This document shows, in pieces, positions 55,740 through 64,000 of a DNA stretch of 64,000 bases. The translations under genes and the position numbers were made by a program. The notes beneath the pieces are model-generated. The model made no database searches and was not told the origin of the DNA. It worked only from the letters and a program-made list of their open reading frames with translations. This DNA is from Isoetes taiwanensis (taxonomy: Eukaryota; Streptophyta; Lycopodiopsida; Isoetales; Isoetaceae), in NCBI GenBank assembly GCA_021234155.1, contig JAJEKV010000020.1:1124938-1188937 (forward strand), written 5' to 3'. How positions within the stretch are numbered: position 1 is the stretch's first letter; each line of letters begins with the position of its first letter.

Positions 55740-55935
55740 CTGGCCATGGCGAGGAGAGATATGATATAGGCAATTGCCATTTTTCTCCTTCAATATAGTC
55801 AAAGGCTGTAGAATAGGTATTCTGTTTAGAATAGGTATTCTGTTACGGTATCTTTAAGTATAAGGTAAGTTTATTTGACCATGGAATTCGTTGTAAAAAA
55901 CGTGGTGCTAGTTTGACTGTTAAATTCCTGAATGA
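55740..55935. repeat. Direct repeat copy 2 upstream of paralogue B
   Basis: Partner of 54985-55165, with an internal duplication of AGAATAGGTATTCTGTT. It ends about 60 bp before the TATA box of paralogue B. Confidence 0.75.
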
Positions 55936-55995
55936 AAATCGCAAATTCAAATATGGCCGATAAGTGAAGCATCTTGCTGGGTGCATAATGTGTGC

Positions 55996-56003
55996 TATAT
56001 AAA
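55996..56003 (+). promoter_or_regulatory. TATA box of paralogue B
   Basis: TATATAAA 155 bp before the ATG at 56158. No ATG lies between the expected transcription start and the chosen start codon in the coding frame. Confidence 0.65.
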
Positions 56004-56157
56004 TGGGACAAGGCTTGGTTGTAGAATCAGACACTTGATTTGGTTGCTGTGCGCTCTTCTACAGCTCCAGCGTTCGATTAAGCGGCTTTTTGAACATAGT
56101 GCTATTTCAGCTTGAGATACCTTAACGATTTTGGAACCAGATATATTCTATTTCAGA

Positions 56158-57420
56158 ATGGAAGCGGTTTTTACAGGCAGCCTCATGATGCAGGCTCCTG
56201 CTTCTATGCGGAGATTACAGAGTTTAACTTCTGTTCCACAAAAATTTAACCTCCAAATGATGAGACAACAGAAAAACATCTCGAAATTGGTTGTGAGGGC
56301 GCAAAAAATGGGCCCTTATTGGGAAATTATAGATCCTGCTGCGGCCCAATTCCCTGCCGTTTGGAATCTGCCCATCAATTCTTCTCCTTCTACGTCCGGC
56401 AAAGGATGGACGAACACGCAAGACGGCCAAAAAGATATGATGATGGAGGCCAAGGTTAGGCAGCTTGCGGTTATGGCAGCAGACAGAGCCCAAATGCATC
56501 ATAATATTGGGGAACAGAGGGATAACTGGAACAGACTCTTCCAAGGAAGCGTAAGACTTGCAACTGTATCAGCGGCAATCATTGCAGCCTTGAATGGTGC
56601 AAATCCGACCTCCGCCATAGCTGTTGCTCTGCTCAACACTTTAACCGCAGCTATGATGCTCGTTATTAATCACTTCCAACCATCCCAGCTTGCAGAGGAG
56701 CAAAGGGGAGCTTCTAGATTCATCAAATCCCTCGTCAAGGAAATTGAAGGCACCCTTTGCATCGATCCCAGCCTCAGAGAAGATGCTCAGGCATTTTGGC
56801 AGGATAAAAACCACAGACTGCAAAAAATTGCACAGTCTTTTCCCCTTCCTCTCACTCCTAATGCACTCGACAAATTTCCCAAAGGGCTTTTCCCAATCCG
56901 ATTTACCCAAGTAGACGAATCCATGCCTGAAATTCCAGTCACCAATCCCTGCAATGGATGGACTCCAGAAATAGCCGAAGATTTGAAGAAGGTAGCAGAG
57001 CGGATTAGAGAGAAAGATATTGAGGAATATGTGGTTTTGGGAGAAAGAGCCCTTAAGCTAAACAAGGTACTAGCTGTTGCTGCACCGGCTATGGCGTTGT
57101 GTGCTGCAGCTGCGGCTGTTGTTGGGGTTTTAGTCACAAAATTCAATCCTTCATTAATTGCAACAGTGTGCAGCATAATGGCGTTCTTCAGCAGCAGTTT
57201 TTCGCATGATGCTCAAGTCGGAATGGTGTTTGAGATGTACAGAGGCTGTGCATCTGCTTACAACGACATGGATGCCATGATTCAACGAACTTTGAGATTG
57301 CCAGTAGAACAGAGAATGAATGGTGAATTGTTTCATCAATATGTGGCTCTAATGCTAGGGCGTGAAGATCAGGTCCCAATCCTGCCAGAAGATAGTGCCA
57401 ATGCTGGCTTGCTTTTCTAG
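56158..57420 (+). CDS. At4g22030-type plant protein ('probable F-box protein'), paralogue B
   Basis: An intact single-exon gene of 420 aa. The ATG at 56158 (MEAVFTGSLMMQAP) is chosen because the frame upstream has no ATG and this start aligns with paralogue A. The first 95 residues differ almost throughout from A but are again basic and serine/threonine-containing, like a plastid targeting region. From MMEAKVRQLAVMAADRAQMH onward the two proteins are nearly the same, with about eight differences over the last 250 residues. Hydrophobic stretches match those of A. No F-box is visible. Function is unknown. It is transcribed away from A. Confidence 0.85.
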   Translation: MEAVFTGSLMMQAPASMRRLQSLTSVPQKFNLQMMRQQKNISKLVVRAQKMGPYWEIIDPAAAQFPAVWNLPINSSPSTSGKGWTNTQDGQKDMMMEAKVRQLAVMAADRAQMHHNIGEQRDNWNRLFQGSVRLATVSAAIIAALNGANPTSAIAVALLNTLTAAMMLVINHFQPSQLAEEQRGASRFIKSLVKEIEGTLCIDPSLREDAQAFWQDKNHRLQKIAQSFPLPLTPNALDKFPKGLFPIRFTQVDESMPEIPVTNPCNGWTPEIAEDLKKVAERIREKDIEEYVVLGERALKLNKVLAVAAPAMALCAAAAAVVGVLVTKFNPSLIATVCSIMAFFSSSFSHDAQVGMVFEMYRGCASAYNDMDAMIQRTLRLPVEQRMNGELFHQYVALMLGREDQVPILPEDSANAGLLF

Positions 57421-57600
57421 AACAATTTTTTAGTCCAAATTTTGGGGCAAATGAACCATGCCCTTCTTTGTATATAACAGACAAATCAGATACATGTGAA
57501 TAGAAAGTTATTTGAATATTCTCTTCCAATGGAGTAACAACAAAAACACTAATCTTCCAATAGGGTATAAACAAGAACAGTATTCTTCTTCAAATGATGG
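56205..57600 (+). repeat. Inverted duplication, right arm
   Basis: Reverse-complement partner of 48835-50200, reaching about 180 bp past the stop codon. The 3' UTRs align (AAAGTTATTTGAATATTCTC, then TTCCAATGGAGTAACAACAA). Confidence 0.9.
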
Positions 57601-57786
57601 AATATTCTTAACCTAAAAATGGACTTCGATGGCTGCAGGATGCAATTTTAAATTCCAATATAATACAAAAAGAGTCATCCTTCCCCTAGACCGATTGGTC
57701 TCCGTGGACCATAAAAGTACCTTCCTTCCTTCCTTCCCTTGAGCTGCCACTGCAAGCGTCAAACTTAGTAGGTACTAATAATAAGT

Positions 57787-57803
57787 GCCCAGCATTGCTG
57801 GGC
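57787..57803. repeat. GCCCAGCA-T-TGCTGGGC hairpin
   Basis: Nearly identical to the terminal hairpin of the Helitron at 38623-38637. A CTRR terminus at the right distance is not present (TAACATTGGGAAC follows), so it may be a worn relative. Confidence 0.5.
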
Positions 57804-57940
57804 TAACATTGGGAACCTGTTAATTAACTTACTCGATTCAATTCACATATCTTGCACTTTTCATAGGAACATGCTTGCTTTGGTCCCCCAAACATGCCAC
57901 GGTTTATGGCCGCAGGGCAAAGAAAACTATGTATTTCCGC

Positions 57941-58194
57941 AAGCTCTCCAGAAACTACAGCCCAGGAACTTGCCGTCAATTGCATGCAATCGATGCCAGA
58001 GTAGAATTACGATGCCTGAGCCCAGTACAATTCCATCTCCAGCCATGCCTACGCTCCCACATTTTCGTTCAAACTTGCGTAGGCATAAATAGGAGCGTAG
58101 GCCTGGCTGGAGATGGAATTGTATCTTCGAATTTACGGCATCGATTGCATGCAATTGACTCGGCAAAGTTCCGGTCAGAAGTTTCGGAGAGCTT
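57941..58194. mobile_element. Foldback (MITE-like) element
   Basis: AAGCTCTCCAGAAAC at the left and GTTTCGGAGAGCTT at the right begin arms of about 115 bp. These include CAATTGCATGCAATCGATGC and ACAATTCCATCTCCAGCCA with their inverted partners, around a loop near 58060-58085. Weaker complementarity extends outward to about 57.90 and 58.24 kb. No target duplication was identified. No coding sequence. Confidence 0.75.
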
Positions 58195-58249
58195 ATGAAA
58201 TAAATATAGTTTTGAACTCGACAAAGTTTTTTGCCCAGAACACAGGACA

Positions 58250-58867
58250 CGGGGATGGAGGGCCATAATAGAATGCCTGGCTGGCCCGCTTGGATCCAGC
58301 TTGCTGGATAACGACCTTATGTTTTAACGGAGTAGATTAATTAGGAGAAAAAAACGTGGCAAGAGAAGGTAAACTTGGATTGCGGCGCAGAACCACGAAA
58401 ATAAAATTAAAAAAAAAAAAGGAAAAAGAAAAATTTGAAACGCAATTACATATGTTTTGATTAGACATGGTCATATTTAAACCATGGCCATGTCTCTCAT
58501 ATACTCCGTCTTTTTTGTTATGTTAAAGTGTACAAACGTTAGATAGGCAAATGTCATGTTAAAGATACATTAAATAAAAAAAATGCATCAATGTTTTAGC
58601 ACAATTTCTGTGATTTAAGGGTGGTTTTAACATCATGAGGATGTCTAATATTTATTGGGATGACATTGGATCAGGCCACCAGTACATAAAGACTATCCAA
58701 TCACGAGCACAATGCATCATCAAATTCACAAATTCAGGTTCTTCTGCTAGCAGGCGCCTCTTAGAACTTGAAATGACCTCAGTTGTTGCCTTCCTCTTGT
58801 TTTTGTCATCATAAGTCAAATTAGAAGGTTGTTGAGGTGATCAGACATTACCCATTTTCGTAGACAA
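58250..58867. other. No gene recognised
   Basis: AT-rich sequence without supported features. Confidence 0.4.
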
Positions 58868-59561
58868 CCTCGGTGATCATCTTTTTGCTGCAACTAACTT
58901 CAACATTGTAAGAGAAATTTATTAGAAAGAGGAATTGGGTAGCAAGAATGCTCTGTTCGAGCTCGAGCACGGCAAAAAACAACCTCAAAATTAAAAATAA
59001 TGCTATTTTGGAATAATTTCCTTCTTAGCAGTATTGCTTAAAAAAAAGGTACATTGTGCATAATTTATGTACAATGTATCCCTATTCTGTTATACGTGCT
59101 CCTACCTTATTGAACTTGTCGTCCACACACACACACACACATAAACAAACAAACAAACAATAAGGACATGCTTTCTCCATATACTTGATGAGGGTCCTAC
59201 ATTAGAATGTTTTACTTTGGAACCATACTAGATGAAGATATTGGATTTCCAACATGCACAATACTTTATTTGTGGATTGACGTGAAGTCATAAAGAGTAG
59301 TAGAGCTGCCATTATCATGTCAAGGCCACATAAAACACATGCCCCTGTTTATGCTGCCCTATTTATTTGTGGATTGACGTAAAGTCATAAAGAGTAGTAG
59401 AGCTGCCATTATCATATCAAGGCCACATAGAACACATGCCCCTATTTATGCTGCCCTATTTATTTGTGGATTGACGTAAAGTCATAATGAGTAGTAGAGC
59501 TGCCATTATCATGTCAAGACTACATAAAACACATGCCCCTATTTATGCGGGCAATGTTGAG
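58868..59561. repeat. 694-bp direct repeat, copy 1
   Basis: From CCTCGGTGATCATC to GGGCAATGTTGAG. The same 694-bp length recurs at 61178-61871 with scattered changes, including changes that cancel in length. It contains a CA/AAAC microsatellite (about 59125-59160) and three 97-bp tandem units starting at 59272, 59369 and 59466. The ends lack a coding signal. Confidence 0.92.
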
Positions 59562-59562
59562 C

Positions 59563-61177
59563 CAGCGTTGGGGAAACCTTTTGGCCCCTATCGGAAATTT
59601 TCCTGTAGTTTCCTCATCCAATCGGAATTTTTTATCTTGAATCGGATCGTTCCTGCAAGCAAAACTCACAATCGGATCCCCTTTCACAAAGACAAAGAGA
59701 ATTTAAAGCTTATTACAACCTATTCATTACCACTTTCAACCAAGCATCCAATACTAATGCTATAATATATTAAAACCAAATTCAAAATGCTACAAGATAC
59801 CAGACATGCCTTGGAGACCCTTGTTTTTTTTGTTCTTACTTCAGTGCTCATAAATCTTCCATGGGTGAGGCTGACATCGTCGGAGACATACAATACAAAT
59901 AATCCTTTAAGGATGCTCACAACAAAATGGAACTCCATATGAGATGCATGTATGTTAAAGAAATATGGCTTAAAATAACAAACTGTTTACCCGCACTTGG
60001 GCTAACCCCACAATAAGTAACTTCATCTATTCCTTCAGAAGGAACTGGAAAGTCCCAAGACACCCTATTTTTTTATTAGCAAAGCTGTGCAGGAACATGC
60101 ATAAGAGTATGGAACTCCAAGTCAAACAGGCAAAAGTAAGAAATCATGTCGGATATGCAATGCAAAAGCTTCTGTACCTACAAATAACAACGGAAGTTCT
60201 TGATTCCTTCACTGTATTCACCCTGTATTTATCCAGTTTACATGTGTATGCAGAAATACATTCTTCCTTATGCATTAGAAAAATTAACTGATTCACCTCA
60301 GTGACCTCACATGAACCACCAGAGACGATTTATCAGACATTGCATACCTCCATGCATTTGATACCTAATTTGCTCGATCCATCACAATATTACAAGTTCC
60401 CAGGTCTTTCGCTTATTGCTTGGCGTGATCGTGGCAAAAGCTGGAGTTGCTTAGAATCTTCATGCATAGTATCCTGATAGAAAACCGAAAAACCCAATGC
60501 TAAAACCGAAAATCCAATGCTAATTGCTCATATTATGAAGAAACAAATTTCCATGGGCACCTGACTCTGGCGGATTTAAGCCATATCTTGGAAGTGGAAG
60601 AGCACAAGTAAGCCGTGATTCCATGAATGCTTAAGCCCTAAGCCCAAGCTTCTTTAAAAAGAAATAAGAACCGCCCTCCCATTGTATACATCGGGGCTAG
60701 AAGCGGCCGACTTGGGGCGGTAGGAGTTTCTTATTTGCACCTAAGGCATACCTTTCTGAAACCGGATTCCCCATCCCGCACCTTTGCAGAAAATTCGTTG
60801 AAGTAAAAGGTCTTTTGTTTCCCTCTCGGATTCGCAGATTAGACCCGCACAATGCAGAGCAGAGAAATTCATTGAAGGAAAAAGGTTTCTTTCTTGCTTC
60901 CCTCCTTTTTCTTTCTTGCTTCCCTTCTTGCATTAAATTTTTGCAGCGGGAAATGGACGAAACTTGTTGGTACAATCACAGGGACGAACTTTATTGCTAC
61001 AGTAACATGACATATGCTAACTGGTAGTAAGTGCCGGTTCCTGATTGAGGTGTCGGCAATATTCCGAAAAGCAGTATTTTTTATGCGGAAGGTGTTCCGT
61101 CACTTTGCCATGCTGGACGGCAAGTTGGCATTTTAAAACGGAACATTTGCCTCTGCCCCGGAGTTTCCCCAACGCTG
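59563..61177. mobile_element. Segment with perfect 15-bp terminal inverted repeats
   Basis: It starts CAGCGTTGGGGAAAC (59563-59577) and ends GTTTCCCCAACGCTG (61163-61177). The CAGNGTTGG start recalls hAT-type transposon termini. The 1.6-kb interior has no transposase. No 8-bp target duplication was found: TGTTGAGC is on the left and CCTCGGTG on the right. It lies directly between the two 694-bp direct repeats. It may be a non-autonomous DNA element or the spacer of a tandem duplication. Confidence 0.55.
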
Positions 61178-61871
61178 CCTCGGTGATCATCTTTTTGCTG
61201 CAACTAGCTTCAACATTGTAAGAGAAATTTATTAGAAAGAGGAATTGGGTAGCAAGAATGCTCTGTTCGAGCTCGAGCACGGCAAGAAACAACCTCAAAA
61301 TTAAAAATAATGCTATTTTGGAATAAATTTCCTCTTAGCAGTATTGCTTAAAAAAGGGTACATTGTGCATAATTTATGTACAATGTATCCCTATTATGTT
61401 ATACGTGCTCCTACCCTATTGAACTTGTCGTCCACACACACACACATAAACAAACAAACAAACAATAAGGACATGCTTTCTCCATATACTTGATGAGGGT
61501 CCTACATTAGAATGTTTTACTTTGGATTGGAACCATACTAGATGAAGGTATTGGATTTCCAACATGCACAATACTTTATTTGTGGATTGACGTGAAGTCA
61601 TAAAGAGTAGTAGAGCTGCCCTTATCATGTCAAGGCCACATAAAACACATGCCCCTGTTTATGCTGCCCTATTTATTTGTGGATTGACGTAAAGTCATAA
61701 AGAGTAGTAGAGCTGCCATTATCATGTCAAGGCCACATAAAACACATGCCCCTATTTATGCTGCCCTATTTATTTGTGGATTGACGTAAAGTCATAAAGA
61801 GTAGTAGAGCTGCCATTATCATGTCAAGACCACATAAAACACATGCCCCTATTTATGCGGGCAATGTTGAG
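61178..61871. repeat. 694-bp direct repeat, copy 2
   Basis: Partner of 58868-59561, with 97-bp tandem units starting at 61582, 61679 and 61776. The sequence after it (GGTTCGGGAAATTTT and so on) faintly resembles the start of the 59563 segment, suggesting that a larger unit was tandemly repeated. Confidence 0.92.
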
Positions 61872-62128
61872 TACGGATTTATTACTCTAAGCCTTGGTTC
61901 GGGAAATTTTTTACTAACTAAAGGAAAATTTCCTATGTTTTCTTGGGGAACCTGCTAGCAAGTAAATGTATGGGTTCATGGTATTTGGGATGTCATTCTG
62001 GCATGTGCGGTGGGGGCCCCATGACCGTTAGCGGGAGCGAATCCCCGGTACATGCGAAATGGCGAACAAATAGCATGAACCCAATAATATGGTATTTGGG
62101 GAGCAAAATTTTTTCAAGCGCTTGCTTC

Positions 62129-62190
62129 CCCATCACGATATTTGAGGCGCCCGGACCATCCCCATCACGATTTTTGAGGCGCCGACCATC
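62129..62190. repeat. 30-bp tandem duplication
   Basis: CCCATCACGATATTTGAGGC, then GCCCGGACCAT, is followed by CCCATCACGATTTTTGAGGC, then GCCGACCAT. Confidence 0.7.
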
Positions 62191-62375
62191 TTGAGATCTT
62201 GCGGGGATGGCGCCAAGCGAGAACTTCCCTTCCGAGGGGCGATGTGCGGCCGGTTACGCAAGTCTTGGCAATAATTTTGGCGTTTTGGGATAAAAAGGCA
62301 AAAAGCTATGGCGGCGACAACAAAGGAAGCGAAAATGAAGGCGATTCGCCATTTTTCTTGCATCATTCCATGCAT
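62133..62375 (-). CDS. Small hypothetical protein with one membrane segment
   Basis: An 80-codon minus-strand frame whose start reads MQEKWRIAFIFASFVVAAIA (from its second or third Met), then FCLFIPKRQNYCQDL. It is a 20-residue hydrophobic segment bounded by basic residues, the pattern of a type II membrane anchor. The C-terminal third encodes the duplicated 30-bp repeat and is less convincing. It could be a first exon of a longer gene or chance. No family is recognised. Confidence 0.25.
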   Translation of the reverse strand: MHGMMQEKWRIAFIFASFVVAAIAFCLFIPKRQNYCQDLRNRPHIAPRKGSSRLAPSPQDLKMVGASKIVMGMVRAPQIS

Positions 62376-62528
62376 GCAAGCTTATTGAAGTTATGTTTCT
62401 TTGTATTTTCTATTCATTGATCTTGCATGCTTACGGCTCCAAATCAATGGATTAAATGCTGCGGTAAGAATCTTGGTAAAATTTGTGGATTTGGCTGCAA
62501 ATCTTACATGTTTTTTTACGTTTTTCAG

Positions 62529-64000
62529 TGACATTTGATGGAAATATGACGGTTCAAGCAATCTTGCATGCTTCTGGCGGCTCCAAATCAGTGGATTCGA
62601 ATGCAGGTAGAGTCAAGCTGAGACGAGAATCCTACATTCAAGCTGAGTAATATCTCAGAAGAAACAGAAACGGCCTCTTTATTGCTAATATGCCAATCAT
62701 TCTGTTGCACTGTTGTCTTCATAGCATGTCTCTATTGGTAATTACTTGTTCTTTTTTCTTTTGGTATGCTGCTTGCACCATGGCGAAAAAAAATGCCGGA
62801 ACATCCATCTTTGTTGCTAGCACTGCCATACTCCATCACTGGCCTATATTGTATTTCGTATTTTGTTTCATTTCGGCCTTTTCTTTCATTTCGTATTTTC
62901 TTGTACTTCAAGCAAAAGGTTTGATCATTCTGCTTCGTCCACATTTCAGATTTTCAGCAAAGTTATTAGCTAGAGCTCATAGTTTTTCCTGCATGCAGAT
63001 ATTGCTGAATCCCCTGCTGTTGTTGAAGACCATAATGCAGCCTCATTAGGTATAGATTCTAACTCTTATCTTTACCATAACCCTACATTCAAGCTGAGTA
63101 ATGAAACAGAAACGGTCTCTTTATTGCTAATATGCCAATCATTCTGTTGCACTGTTGTCTTCATAGCATGTCTCTGTTGGTAATTACTTGTTCTTTTTTC
63201 TTTTGGTATGCTGTTTGCATCATGGCGAAAAAAAATGCTGGAACATCCATCTTTGTTGCTAGCACTAGACTCTCATTTATTCCATACTCCATCACTGGCC
63301 TATATTGTATTTCGTATTTTGTTTCATTTCGGCCTTTTCTTTCATTTCGTATTTTCTTGTACTTCAAGCAAAAGGTTTGATCATTCTGCTTCGTCTACAT
63401 TTCAGATTTTCAGCAAAGTTATTAGCTAGAGCTCATAGTTTTTCCCGCATCACGCGATATTCTTTGAATCCCTATTTGTTGTTGAAGACCATAATGCAGC
63501 TTCATTAGGTATAGATTCTAACTCTTATCTTTACCAGAACCCTAAGAAATTGTTTACTGTCGTTGGGAAAATAATGCAAATAAGAGCCATGCCATAAAAT
63601 CGTAAATAATGCAAAATTAAGAGGCCATGCCATAAAATTGTTGTACATGCTTATATTTCATGTTTCATGTTTAGGAGGATGTTAAGGTTTTCATTTCCTG
63701 ATTTTCGTGTATGCAGGTCAGAATGCTCCAATTTTTGAAGGCCAAAATGTTACAGCTCTTGGTGCTACAGGTATGTGAAAATACTTCCATTTTTTTTCAA
63801 ACTTTTATTGTATTTTCAGCTTCACATAACATGTTTCTTTATGCATATAGGTGTTGTTGACATTGAAGACGGCCCTTCATTTAGTCTTGGTAGTGCAGTT
63901 GAGAGAATGGTAGTTGAGAATCTGGAAGAGGAGGCACATGTTGAGAATCAAGAAGAATGCATGGAGAATCAGGATCAGACCGCAGTTGTTAAGCCTGTTG
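62529..64000 (+). CDS. Partial multi-exon gene of unknown function, runs off the window
   Basis: Four exons share one reading frame and phase-1 borders. They are 62529-62606 (TFDGNMTVQAILHASGGSKS), 62999-63049 (IAESPAVVEDHNAASL), 63717-63770 (QNAPIFEGQNVTALGAT) and 63851 to beyond 64000 (VVDIEDGPSFSLGSAVERMV, then an acidic Glu/Asn-rich part). Acceptors are TTTTTCAG, GCATGCAG, GTATGCAG and CATATAG; donors are GTAGAG, GTATAG and GTATGT. Every internal exon is a multiple of three, so exons can be skipped or duplicated without losing frame. The protein is low-complexity and acidic, and I do not recognise it. The true start codon is not identified. Confidence 0.5.
62631..63532 (+). repeat. Tandem duplication of about 451 bp with an exon
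   Basis: 62631-63081 and 63082-63532 are close copies (CCTACATTCAAGCTGAGTAA and so on). Copy 1 contains the intact exon 62999-63049. In copy 2 the acceptor GCATGCAG is GCATCACGCG and the exon (about 63457-63508) has a shifted length and a stop, so only copy 1 is usable. Confidence 0.85.

Noticed and set aside
56131-56157. Start of paralogue B at 56131
   Set aside because: The codon there is TTG. The first ATG in frame is 56158 and matches the start of paralogue A.
59487-59765. 92-codon plus-strand ORF
   Set aside because: It runs across a 97-bp repeat unit and the TIR junction, so it is a chance frame over repeat borders.
58868-61871. Complete LTR retrotransposon with 694-bp LTRs
   Set aside because: No target duplication at the outer ends, no PBS or polypurine tract next to the repeats, no coding domains, and the spacer has its own inverted ends.

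Overview
Nuclear DNA of a land plant. The evidence is intron-bearing gene pieces with GT..AG borders, Ty3/gypsy LTR retrotransposons with plant-type features, a Helitron, and two intact paralogues of a plant-specific family (the one named after Arabidopsis At4g22030). Genes are sparse, relics are long and decayed, and minisatellites and foldbacks are abundant. This suits a large genome such as a gymnosperm, but the species cannot be fixed from the sequence.

Layout. 1-20 kb is gene-poor. It holds two relics of what looks like one RNase H-fold transposase family (18-627 and about 17.6-19.2 kb), an unrecognised coding relic near 11.2-11.4 kb, a possible SINE, and many short direct and tandem repeats. 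20.97-38.8 kb is the best-resolved nest. A TTGAC-rich minisatellite (20967-21381 and 38651-38812) was split by a Helitron (21382-38650). The Helitron carries gene-like fragments and was itself hit by an 11.1-kb Ty3/gypsy element (26593-37698, minus strand, 5-bp target duplication AGTAA). Both insertions are supported by an unoccupied copy of the target that survives in a neighbouring repeat. The gypsy element has LTRs, a polypurine tract, a PBS-like site, an intact gag with three zinc knuckles, a frameshifted pol, and an intact extra coiled-coil ORF (728 aa) between integrase and the 3' LTR.

39.2-41.6 kb (minus) is a multi-exon pseudogene. It joins a coiled coil, a RING-like zinc finger and an FCP1/SCP-type phosphatase domain that lacks the catalytic acidic motif. 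43.2-46.5 kb holds two complementary pieces of a second gypsy pol in opposite orientations, an unidentified acidic C-terminal exon, and a large inverted repeat.

49-57.6 kb contains the only clearly intact cellular genes: two divergently transcribed paralogues (418 and 420 aa) on the arms of a 1.4-kb inverted duplication. Between them lie an array of 16-20 bp palindromes (GGTATAAATTTATACC) at about 31-bp spacing, an organellar-type tRNA relic, and direct and foldback repeats. 57.9-62.3 kb holds a foldback element and a pair of 694-bp direct repeats around a segment with perfect 15-bp inverted termini. The right edge (62.5-64.0 kb, plus) is the start of an unrecognised multi-exon gene with phase-1 exons and one duplicated, broken exon.

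Caution: many frame breaks lie in GC-rich patches, and the two gypsy LTRs also disagree mainly in such patches. Some 'decay' may be assembly error.
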